This document shows positions 52,176 through 62,190 of a stretch of DNA of 64,000 bases, piece after piece; position 1 is the first letter of the stretch, and the number at the start of each line of letters is the position of its first letter. A program made the translations under genes and the position numbers. The DNA comes from Torreya grandis (lineage: Eukaryota; Streptophyta; Pinopsida; Cupressales; Taxaceae): positions 10,001-74,000 of the forward strand of contig JARHVA010002006.1 in the NCBI GenBank assembly GCA_037957365.1, in the 5' to 3' direction. The notes below the pieces were generated by a model. That model was not told where the DNA came from, did not search any database, and worked only from the letters and a program-made list of their open reading frames with translations.

Positions 52176-52330
52176 GTGAATTTCTTACACACAGGAATAA
52201 TGTTGGATAACCATTCATAATAGTCTATCGGTTTGTTGAGTTTGGAATCTAAAAAATTAATGATATCTTTATGAAATAGGGTAGAGAACTTAAGAGAAAA
52301 TTTATGTTGATTTTTATGCATGGGTTTTAC
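52176..52330 (-). pseudogene. RT N-terminal fragment of outer element
   Basis: The minus strand reads HKDIINFLDSKLNKPIDYYE and WLSNIIPVCKK, the block of Gypsy RT just before the I-R-V-C-V-D-Y strand (normally G-F-I-K-P-I-D-Y-x-E-W-L-S-N-I-V-P-V-x-K-K). Homology ends at KK; the next codons match nothing. The following RT blocks are found at 27452 and below, so the domain is split by about 24.7 kb. Confidence 0.82.
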
Positions 52331-54400
52331 ATCAAGATAAGTAATGAATTATGGAATGAAATTCTATGATCAATACTTAACATGTCTTTATATGACCATG
52401 CAAAAACTTCATAATATTTGTCAATAGGATGAAGTTAGTTGGAGATGAGGTTATGTCGAGGAATAGTAGTGGTTTCATAACTAATTTCAATAGTTTCCTC
52501 AATAAGCATAGTGTTTCTATCTTGGAAATTATATGGAGTAATAGGAAGTATGAAAACAAGATGTGTTTTAGGATCAAAACTAGTAACAAAATTGTTAAAA
52601 CAAAGAGACTCTTTCTTGAAATTACAAAGTTTATGATGTTAGCATGGATTTTGAATTTCACAGGCATGAAGTAGTTCTAAAATAGATTCATCAGTAGGGA
52701 GAATGGGTAAAGGTCTATAATATTTAGCCTAAATTTTGAGATCCAAATTTTGATTTCAATTATTATCGAACTTTGAATGTATTTTTTGAATAGTTGTAGT
52801 TTGTGTATCTAAGGTAATTTCAAGAATAGATAAGAATATTTTTAAATAAAACCTATTATCAAGATAGTAGGAGAAGCACTTTCAACTGTGGTGATTGAAT
52901 TGTGAGTAATAGGTACAAGATTGGTTTTTTTTGATATGATCTGTTGGAGGTAATGAATCTCAAATCACTAGATTGATTAGATTAATGTAGTCAAGAATTT
53001 TAGGTTATATTATACAAAATTGGTTGATTTATTGGATGACCCATAGAGTATCCAACATAGGTACATTTATAGGTGGTAAATATACTTCAAGTTTTGATCT
53101 ATTATCAGAGGATATGTGAATGACATGGACATCATGATTGAAGGCATGTATTTTTGGTTATGCCTTTTGATAATGTAGGATGTCTAAATATCATGATTGA
53201 ACTTGAGGAAAAATGTAAATATAATCATAAAATGGAGATATAACACATGTATTTATTTTAGTAAGAATTTTGTATTGAAGATGCCCATGTTACTAAAAGT
53301 GTGAGGGAATATGGCTAAAGGTTCTTGAAATAGTTTAACCACCCCATATTAATTTCAAGGAAAATCATATTCTATGTAAGAGGCTTCATATGAGTTACAT
53401 GGGGGAGGACTTTTTGTGCTATCATCTATTAAGGGAATAGTTCAATCTCATAAAAGAACAAAAGGAGGCATCCATTCCATAATATAGGGAGGTAATAAAG
53501 TGGTATTGCAAATGTTTTGTAATTTGTTAGGTTCATCATCATTTTAACTTTCAAGAATTACATGTAAATATAATTGAATATTAACAAATTTAGGAAGAGG
53601 AGGACTATTGATCTGAGTACTGGTGGGTATACGATACTGATATTGTGATTTATAAGTTGTATGTTCTAAGTATTAGGATCAGCCTCATGTTTGTAACTTT
53701 TACCATTATGTATGAATTTGATACATTTTATAGCTCGCATGTGATAAGTCCATAGGTGGCTTAAGAGCATGTTATAATATAAAAGAAGATCAAAAACCAT
53801 GAGTTTGGTGTAGATTATCCTGAGTCCAATTGTAAGAGGGAGAAAAATGCAACCAAGTCATTTTGTATTAGTTTTATCAAATCTAAGACACACGAGGCAA
53901 GTTTGTTTGAGATTTTATTTGGAATACTTGATTTCTTGAATTAACCAAAGAGAAGTAAAATTGATACCAGATCCTTCAACAACTAATAATTTCAAATTAA
54001 AGTGTTATTGATGCCAATTTTGATATAAAAAAATAGGTGGATCATCAAATTGAAATATATTTTTGTCATTTATCATATCATCTTTAAGAAATTCTATGGA
54101 GGGTTTGGTACAATAAGTTTATTTGATAGAATGTACCTATGCTAGATGAGGAACATTGGGAGGTAATTAAAATTCATTAGATGAAGGTTATTATATGTCT
54201 TGTAGTTGTTACATAATTAATTTTCAATGACAAGGATAAGTTTTTACTAATTCCATGAGAGGGATTTTACAAGGCATAGAATTATGTTCATCTAATAAAT
54301 TCTAGTGAGGTTTAGAAGAAGAGTGAACTTGAGGATTAGGTTGATTAAGCATGGAAAATTTTAGAATTTTCTGAGGTTCCATTTGTAGAGGTTGATCTTC
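52331..54400 (-). other. Protease and linker region of outer element, eroded
   Basis: Minus-strand order demands the gag C-terminus, protease and linker here. No protease motif could be fixed. The frame 52377-52667 (minus) and its plus-strand mirror at 52429-52674 overlap exactly and neither is convincing. Confidence 0.4.
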
Positions 54401-54401
54401 A

Positions 54402-56040
54402 CTAGTGGTTTATTCTAAATATGAGGGTTGAGAAGCTAAGTGTCTTTAATAATTTTATCTTCAGTAAATAGTTTCTTAAGTTTGGTAACAAGGTGTTTAT
54501 GAGCAGGTTTATGATGATAATTGAATTTATTTGCATTAACATATTGAGATTTAGTATAATATTGATCATTATAGACATCAATAACACAAAAATTATCATT
54601 AGAGTGTTGTGCATTAGATGAGAATAATTTTTTTTATTTTTTTGGTAGTAGATTTGGCAAAGTTTCTATTTTGAGAAGATTTGAAATAATTAGGATGACA
54701 TAGTTTGATAATAACATCATGATCAAATGCATCTCCTAACATGAAATAAATCAAAAAATTTACAAGTGCATGACATGTATCATGAAAATGACCAATGTTG
54801 GATTGGAACCAATAAAATTTATTAGGATCATACCATGATAGGGGAACAATATAGTTATAGATGAAGGGTTCAAATAGATATATTAATTTATTCATTTTTG
54901 AGACCATTAAGGGTGGGTGTGAGGGAGTTTAAATATATTATTAAACTACTCCCATTTTTTTTTGGAGGATATTTAGTTTGATAATTTATACTAGTTATTA
55001 TGTTGGTTGAAGTTTGGAAAGATTTCTTGATTGAATTATGAGATGGTTCAAAATGATTCATAAGGAAATCTTGTCTTTTAGATTGATCAAAAGATTCTTC
55101 TAAGGTTTGAGTAGAAAATATTTGTACCTTATATTAAAGAGAGGTTTTAAGGGTAGTGATGAAAAGTTTTAAAAGATTATCATAATTCATTTTATGGTTA
55201 GAATTTTGAGCTAATGTTTTCCATATTTTGATAAAAGTACGAATAGATTCAATAGTTAATTTTTTAGCATTGATGAAGTGACTCACAAATTTTTTGAAAA
55301 TATCAATTTGTTTAATTTTTTTAACTAGATAATTTATGAGGTCCCATAGTTTTCATATATAATGTTGGGGGAGTTGATTATACCATTCTAAATCATCTCT
55401 TGGAAAATTTTTATAAGAATTTTAGTGGTAGTGAAAGCATTGGTTTGGACCCATTCCTTACAGATATTACTAGATGATTTAAGGAAGATAATAAGGTCTT
55501 TAATTTCATCATACTTAATATTTGAAGAGATGTTTCCAATATTTATGGTCACAATTAATGGGGATAAAGGTTAATTTTGAAGATGTTGGAGCATTTTTTT
55601 TGTATATGAGAGGTTAAGGGATTATATTCCCATTGCCATTTATAAAAGGAGGGGGACAAAATTTTGATTATTTTGAGGCATGATAATAGGGTTTGAATTT
55701 ATATTTGTAAGATATTATTTTGCATTTGGAGAATTTAGGAATTATTAATTGTTTACATAACATTCATTTGTTGAACCATTTGAGTAAGAATTCAAGTTAT
55801 ATCTATGGGTGGATTTTAATTGATAGTGGTAGGAGGTGGAATGTTAGTGTTGATAGGAGGAACATTCCCAAGTTTAGGTATGTGAGTGTTCCCTATAGGA
55901 ATGTTACCTATGGTAGGGTTCCCTAAGGAAAGGTTACATATGTTAGTATAATATTCTCTAATGGTAAAGTAAAAAAGATTGGATAAGGTACCGTTCAAAT
56001 TAGAATCATCTAAATTATCATTTTGAGTAATGTGGACCAT
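54402..56040 (-). pseudogene. Gag of outer Tat-like element
   Basis: The N-terminal part (55816-56040) is Pro/Asn/Ile-rich, ending IPPINTNIPPPTTIN. The core reads FPRDDLEWYNQLP, then KKFVSHFINAKKLTIESI and FIKIWKTLAQNSNHKMNYDN, resembling Gypsy gag with the A-x-x-W-Y-x-x-L-P entry. The knuckle at 54773-54814 reads YWFQSNIGHFHDTC: C-x2-H-x4-H-x4-C with the first Cys changed to Tyr and the first His to Gln. This CHHC spacing equals that of element A. Frameshifts and stops are frequent. A run of sequence rich in Asn/Ile/Leu codons follows (54402-54614). Confidence 0.72.
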
Positions 56041-56407
56041 GTTGCATTTTATTGACCTAAAAAATGGTCAGGGTTAGTTACACAATGAGGGGGTATCCTC
56101 TTGGTTGGCTAAATTAGGTAGAAAAGAGGCACCCATGTAAACTTGGAATGGGTTGAGGATATCAAGGAAGATCCTAATAGGTGATTTCATAATGTTATGA
56201 AGGAATTAGGAGGAAATAGGAAATAAAACACAATCGACCACCTACTAAAATATGTTGACTAGGGATGACTTAGTTTAAAATATAGGAAGGTAAAAACAAT
56301 AATCTAAAAACCTACATGATTAACATGGTCAATGTTTTTAGATAGAAAGAGAAAAATAGGAGGTTGGAAACCTACAAGATTGACCTAGTCAACTTGGTGG
56401 TACAAAC

Positions 56408-57392
56408 TATTGGAAATATTGTCATTGATGTCAAATGTCTACCATTGGTGATAAAGGCCCCATAGAATTTATTATCTAAAGGTGTTTTTAATGTTCATAT
56501 TTTGGATAAAATATGTTGATATTTATTTAATATTAACAAATATATTTTTGGTTGCATAAAATTCAAAAGAGGGCCCATGGAGAAGTCAAAGAGTCATGGG
56601 GTAAAGACAAAAGAGGAATGGGACAAATTTTCCCATGAAGAGTAATCTTGAGGAATTCCAAGAGTCACCAAGTGAATACAAAAGAGGAAGGTCACAATTT
56701 CTCATGAAGGGACACTTTGAGGAATACAAAAAGTCACCAAGATAAAGACAAAAAGGGAAAGGATGTATTTGCTTATGAAGGGTCACCTTGTTACTTTTCA
56801 AATACAAGGAGTCAAAGGGTCATACAATTTTGGTGAAATTTTCCATGAGTGAAGGGTGACAAAGGGTGAATGCTAAAGGTCATTTGAAAAGCTATAAATA
56901 AAGGCTTGAGAAGCCATTTGTAAATGCAAGTGTGCATGGTTTAATAATTATTTTATCTTTAGAAAAGAGGAGAGAATAAAAAGAGATATTGTAGAGTTAT
57001 ATCATTTGTTGAGAAAACAAAATTTAGAGAGTTGTGTTTTATACACAAGAGGGGTTGGTGCTCTTGTGGGTTGGTGCTCACAAATAGTTGTTGTGTTGGT
57101 CCTTGATAAAGGGGTTGGTGCTCCTGCAAGTTGGTGCCTATGAAATTTGTAATTTGAGTTGGTTCTCATTCTTATACTTGAGATTATTCTCCATGGTTTT
57201 TCCCACATTGGGTTTCCATGTAAAAATATGGTGTGTGTCTCTCTCTCTTGTGTGGTGCTTATTATTATTTCAATTTTATTACATATCTTGTATGTATGGT
57301 TAAGTGGATTTTGATTAAGTGAAATTTTATAAGATATATGATATAATGACTCACCCCCCCCGCCACCCTCTTGGTATATACCATGCTTAACA
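56408..57392 (+). mobile_element. D: solo LTR (985 bp), plus orientation
   Basis: Starts TATTGGAAATATTGTC (TG decayed to TA), ends GCTTAACA, flanked by CAAAC (56403-56407 and 57393-57397). No internal retrotransposon sequence follows, so it is a solo LTR left by recombination between two LTRs. A TATA box GCTATAAATAAA lies at 56891-56902. Four GTTGGTGC words lie downstream (57053, 57069, 57113, 57129). The 143-codon minus-strand frame at 57002-57433 runs across its right edge and is not a gene. Confidence 0.92.
56891..56902 (+). promoter_or_regulatory. TATA box of solo LTR D
   Basis: GCTATAAATAAA, about 480 bases into the LTR, a normal place for the U3 promoter. Transcription would start about 30 bases downstream and run rightwards, opposite to the outer element. 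Confidence 0.6.
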
Positions 57393-57810
57393 CAAACAAG
57401 AATAAACAACCATCTAGAAACCAACATGGTCAAGCTGGTTGACTTAGCTAGACAAACAAGTAAAAATAATAGGCTGAAATTCTACGTAATCAACCTAGTC
57501 AACTTATTCAGGTAGAAAATAATAAATAACAAGCTGAAAACCTATTGGATGTACTTGCTCAACTTAGTTGGATAGACAAGAAAAACACACTAGTCAAGAA
57601 ACCCAATAGGTTGAGATAGTTGAATTAGTTGGACAAGCAAGTAAACATAACAGTCTATAAATATACTAGGTCAAGCTAGTCAACGTAGATAAATAGACAT
57701 GCAAAAATACCAGTTTGGAAACTTACAAGGTCAAGCTGGTCAGCTCAGTTGAATAAATAGGTAAACACAGTAGTATAGAAGCCTACTAGGTTGAGTTGGT
57801 AAACATAGTT

Positions 57811-58835
57811 GGAAACTTTTTAAAATATATAATATAAAATATTAAGTTGAGCCTGGTTAACTTAGTATATTCAAACATAATCAACTAGGTCAATGTTGGT
57901 TGATCTAGCTAAGTCACACATCATAAAATTATGTCAACAATGGTCGACACAGTCTGAAATATAAAAGAGAGAAGCAAGAAAAAATCATAAATGAAAGTAT
58001 ACAACTAATTAACTGTTTAACTAACTATTCAAAAGAAGATTGGGAAAATGTTTTATAAGAATTTGATTGATTTTTAGGCTCTCAAATATAATTTCTTGTC
58101 CATTGGATAATGACGTCCCAATGTTTCAAAGCACTGACTATGAAGGATTAGACTTTACCCATAGCCCATTAAAATTAGTTTCAAGGGTAAGCTAGAAGGA
58201 ACTTATTGGTGATAACCACTAATAGATGCACCACAAGATTAAACCAATGGTTAGATTCCTAAGGTTTAATACAAAGATAAATATTAGGCATTTCCTAAAT
58301 ACCATGAGGTTGAAAACTAAAGACCTTGTTTAGATATGTACTATGGATATAAGTATTATGGAAAGCCCCTCATGCCACAATATTTGTAAATGATAGAGGA
58401 CTATAAACAAAGTATTGCATATCCTTTCATGATAGTAGTTAAGTAGTTTTAAAACTATCGGTACATAGTTTCTAGGGAAATCAAGACAAAGTGAAATAAA
58501 AGGTGAAAATCAAATGATGAAAACTAATTTGTAATTTATGAAATTAAATAAACATGAATCCAACCCTTTTTGAATCAAAAGTGAGATTAATTACTATGAA
58601 AATAAAGTGAATTTCCTAGCTTATGATGAAAGTGAAACACATAGAATAAGGTTGGCCATGCCAATCTAGTTGAGAAAAAAAATAAAACATAGTCAAAGTT
58701 AGTTGGCATAGTCTATTTTAAAAACATGTAAAAAAAAGGTCAGTCGGGTCGACTTAGTATGTTGTTAAGACAAGAAGACACATAACTTAGTCAATGACGT
58801 TAACTTAGTTGACTGTATGATAAAGTTTTAATAAA
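57811..58835. other. Leader of outer element between arrays, no gene
   Basis: Contains scattered GTTGAC/GTCAAC words (for example near 57905 and 58790) in otherwise unrepeated AT-rich sequence; no open frame of note. Confidence 0.6.
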
Positions 58836-59277
58836 ACTAAAAACCTGGAAAGAGTATGGAAATAAGAAGTTCTAAATAATTTTACTGAAAAATAGAAATG
58901 GAAAACTAATTCAATTGAAAAATTTAAAGTACTAAGCTAGTTATAAGGAACCTAAATTATATAACAGTGTCGACTAGTTAAACTTAGTTGTTTGAAGATG
59001 AAAGGTAAAAATTATAAAAAATGAACTGGGCTGACTAACATAACCTAGTTTATTGAGACTAAAAACCTGGAAAGAGTATGGAAATAAGTTCTAAATAATT
59101 TTATTGAAAAATAGAAATGGAAAACTAATTCAATTGAAAAATTTAAAGTATTAAGCTAGTTATAAGGAACCTAAATTATATAACAATGTCGACTAGTTAA
59201 ACTTAGTTGTCTAAAGATGAAAGGTAAAAATTATAAAAAATGAACTGGGTTGACTAACATAACCTGGTTTATTGAGA
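58836..59277. repeat. 220-bp tandem duplication in the leader
   Basis: Unit 1 (58836-59057) and unit 2 (59058-59277) both start ACTAAAAACCTGGAAAGAG. They differ by a 3-base indel and fewer than ten substitutions, nearly all transitions. They are far more alike than the LTRs of the same element, so the duplication is younger than the insertion. Confidence 0.95.
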
Positions 59278-59660
59278 CTAAAAACTAAAAAAATTTAGAA
59301 AATAGTCTAGTTGACCAAAATGACCTAGTTTTTTGAGACTAAAAACTAAAATATACATAAAATGAGTTGGGTTGACTAGAATGACCTAGATGTATAAAGT
59401 TGAAATCTAAAAAATTACATAAAATGCACTGGGTCAACTAGTATGACCTAGTTTGTTGTGGATCTAGAACTTGAAAATTATAGAAAATTAACTAGGTCAA
59501 CCAACATGACCTAGCTGACTATAGATGAAAACATGAAAAAACTAAAAAAACTAGGTCAACCAACATGACCTAGTTGATTGTAAATCTAGAATCTAGAAAT
59601 AAAGAATATAACTAGGTTGACCAATGCAACCTAGTTGACTATAAATGAAAAAAATTAAAA
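59278..59660. repeat. Tandem units each carrying a small palindrome
   Basis: About six units of 58-66 bases. Each contains a version of AACTAGGTCA-ACCAACA-TGACCTAGTT, a 10-bp inverted repeat with a 7-base loop; two units (near 59490 and 59550) have it perfect or nearly perfect. The array ends about 30 bases before the candidate primer site of the outer element. Confidence 0.88.
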
Positions 59661-59689
59661 GGGTTAGATTCATGTTGAGTTCACCAAAA
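59661..59689 (-). other. Candidate primer binding site of outer element
   Basis: On the minus strand, directly after the 5' LTR, the sequence reads TTTTGGTGAACTCAACATGA. TGG starts three bases after the LTR end, as primer sites do, but I cannot name the tRNA with confidence. Confidence 0.45.
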
Positions 59690-60884
59690 TGTATGCAATA
59701 GATTAAGATAGATCTAAAAATTATCCTACTTATTAAATCCAAACTTGAATAAGGTAATCAACTAACATCTGTTACAATACTTTGTATATCGAGGGCATGA
59801 CCAAATTGCATCCGTTAAACCTAACTAAGGGATAAATTACCACAAAACACTAAATGAGAGGGTTCCACATTACGTAGTCAAATAACACTATGCAAAATTC
59901 CTAGCTAAGTCTAAATACATGAAATAAAAATAATCTAGTGTTATCAAAGCTTGTAACACAAAAGGATATGGTTTAAAATATATAAAACACACAAGGAATC
60001 ATGGTAGGCAAATGGGGGCCTATATCACCTAAGGTGGAAGATAAAAATCCTAGAAAACCCTATAGCTACACTAAGTTTAACTGTAGATCTAATCTAAGTA
60101 AGGAGTTATACATTCAAAACCTATTACTTTATGTAATATTTATCTATCAATTAAAAATAACAAAATTTAGAGATACTTACCTTTGAGAGAACTTACCTAA
60201 TCTCAATCTCCCCTTGGCCAATGGTGTTTTTCAAGAGATTATTATGGATTTATAAGGATCACACTATCTAAATAATATCTAGGCTAAAATAATCCTACTT
60301 ACATCTAAGACTTCCCACAATACAAGTTATCTCCCTCGAAGGCAAACCTTAAGTAATGGCTCCTTAAAATGTAGATGTAGCAAAATTATGAGCTATAATA
60401 ATGTGAAAAATGAATGTACACATCTATTGAATTGAATTTAAGGTCATATTTATAGCAATGGATAAGTCGTAACCCTTTCATAATTTTAGCTAAAAGGTTT
60501 TCCCACATGACCCTATTTATAAAAAGTTATCGTTAGGCCTTGAACTAAGTTGACCAGGCTAACTTAGTTCTATGACACAAGGTCGACCAGATCCACTTAG
60601 TAGTAAAAATGGGTGTTTGCTTAGTTATGGGCTATTTTAAAAGATAATTACCTAGGTATTTAGATAAATGGGGGATATTTGCTTAGAGAACTAGATAAGT
60701 GATATTTGTAATGGGTTTAGGTATGATAGAGTTAACCAAAAAATATTGAAAAGCACCAATGGTTTACCCACCTCTTTCTAGGTGCACCCTTTAAGGAATG
60801 TACCTAGGGAGATCAAAACTCAATAGGTTCTTACAAGAGAGAAAATTTTATTAAATGATAAAGTTTAAAAATATTGTGTATACA
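59690..60884 (-). repeat. 5' LTR of outer element (1,195 bp)
   Basis: Pairs with 22103-23314 from TGTATGCAATAG to GTATACA. The target duplication CCTTC follows at 60885-60889. The frame 60001-60186 lies inside and also occurs, broken, in the other LTR; it is not a gene. Confidence 0.88.
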
Positions 60885-60889
60885 CCTTC

Positions 60890-62190
60890 TATAGGTCATT
60901 CATGTCACCTACCTTTTCACATGAGTTCCCAATCCTCATGGCTAATAGATTCCATCTTGGGGTCCTAAAGAATAGTGAACATGTTTTGGGAAGGTATATA
61001 ATTTTATTTTTATGCATATTTTTGGTAAGATTATTCTATAGAATCATATAATAATGAATACACATCACAAAGGATTCCTACATGGCATTAAATTTGATAT
61101 GATGGCATATAGATGGATCATTTATTCTACACTTATAGATTGTAAATCATCATAAAATTCTTTGTAATGCCTCAAGGATGAGTTTATGAAGATAATACAT
61201 GACCTAAAAACATGTTCACTAACTCTCTATGGGCACTAAGTAAGTAGTTATAAAATACTATTATAATATGTGAAAAAAAAATATCGAAATAAAGTATTTA
61301 TATGAGCCTATGTGAGAAGAGATGTAAGAGATAAAATAAATATTATAAGAGAGAGCAAGTTATATTTATAAAGATTATATGAGGTATTGTAATGGGGAAT
61401 TTTATATATGAATAAAGAATATAATTTAGGAAATATTTTTGTTATGTGTATGTGTGGGTTATATGCATAAAATATATGACCTACCTCTTTTTGAATATTT
61501 GAATACTTAGAATAATATTATAATCATTATATATAAATTCTTAACCCTATGCAATCTAAGTTATAACCAAAGTCTCACAAATGTATCTACATTTATACTT
61601 AGTGTTAGATTTTATGTCAGCATATGGTGGCATTGCATGGAATTTGGATAAATGTTGTTTAGTCTATAATATTATTTATTTTTTAAAAACTAACACTAAT
61701 TGAGATTGAAATTTTGTGGGTTAAAATATTTAATTTTTTTTTCATTCATAGGTAAAGCACATTGACAATCATTACCACTTGTTAAGAATGATTTCTTCAG
61801 GGCTTAGGAAAAAAAAATTGAGCACATTTATAAATTTATTATGGCCTTAGTAACTAATAAAATAAAAATATATAGAGTCAATTAGGATTTGGATAAACAC
61901 ACTAAATAAGTGTAACATATAAAAAATAAAAAATATTGAATAATTTGATAAGCTTGGATTAGGGATATTAAATAATTTGACGATCCTTGGATTAGGGATA
62001 TTAAATATTTTTTATTTGATTAGGTAAATAACCTAGTTTTATAGGGATCTAGGAACCATAAAATTATTATACAAAAAGAGTAATAGGCCAAACCATGGCC
62101 GAACAACAAAAAATAGAAACATAGTACTAAAAGCAAAGAAATATAAAAATATAAAATAATATTAGGAGGGGGACCTCTGGTGTTTCCTTC
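60890..62190. other. No gene; short tandem repeat at 61939-62003
   Basis: AT-rich sequence outside the outer element. Two adjacent copies of a 32-33 base unit (AATAATTTGA ... GGATTAGGGATATTA) lie at 61939-61970 and 61971-62003. Nothing else recognised. Confidence 0.6.

Larger units (their letters stand above)
56235..57810. repeat. 60-bp tandem array in the leader, interrupted by solo LTR D
   Basis: Units begin GAAACCTAC and carry GGTCAA and GTCAACTTAGTTGG words. Unit starts at 56367 (interrupted by D), 57417, 57476, 57536, 57598, 57660, 57718 and 57778 give spacings of 58-62 bases. The array lies between the outer element 5' LTR and its gag. Removing D plus one CAAAC leaves 56367-56407 joined to 57398-57416, which is exactly 60 bases. 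Confidence 0.9.
22103..60884 (-). mobile_element. Outer Tat-like Ty3/Gypsy element split by nested insertions
   Basis: Two long same-orientation LTRs (22103-23314 and 59690-60884) bound minus-strand fragments in the order expected of one element: gag and the start of RT on the right (52.2-56.0 kb), the rest of RT, RNase H and integrase tail on the left (25.9-27.5 kb). Flanking bases are CCTCC (22098-22102) and CCTTC (60885-60889), a 5-bp target duplication with one C/T difference. RT motifs (NFPLPSIDSIVDS, MDGFLGYNQI, YVDDL) and an RNase H in which the usual catalytic Asp is replaced (LILYTSSS) resemble the Tat group, where the first RNase H is degenerate. Subtracting B and D leaves about 18.4 kb, long even for Tat elements; part is a probable further insertion. 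Confidence 0.8.

Noticed and set aside
57002..57433. 143-codon minus-strand open frame
   Set aside because: It crosses the right edge of solo LTR D and its target duplication, so it is assembled from two unrelated sequences by chance.
59278..59660. CRISPR-like array of palindromic repeats
   Set aside because: Repeats are degenerate and adjacent, without unique spacers of fixed length, and the context is a plant retrotransposon leader.
22103..60884. The two 1.2-kb repeats as independent solo LTRs
   Set aside because: Same orientation, near-matching flanks, and gag/RT/RNase H pieces of one Tat-like element between them in the right order favour one element; independent solo LTRs remain possible.
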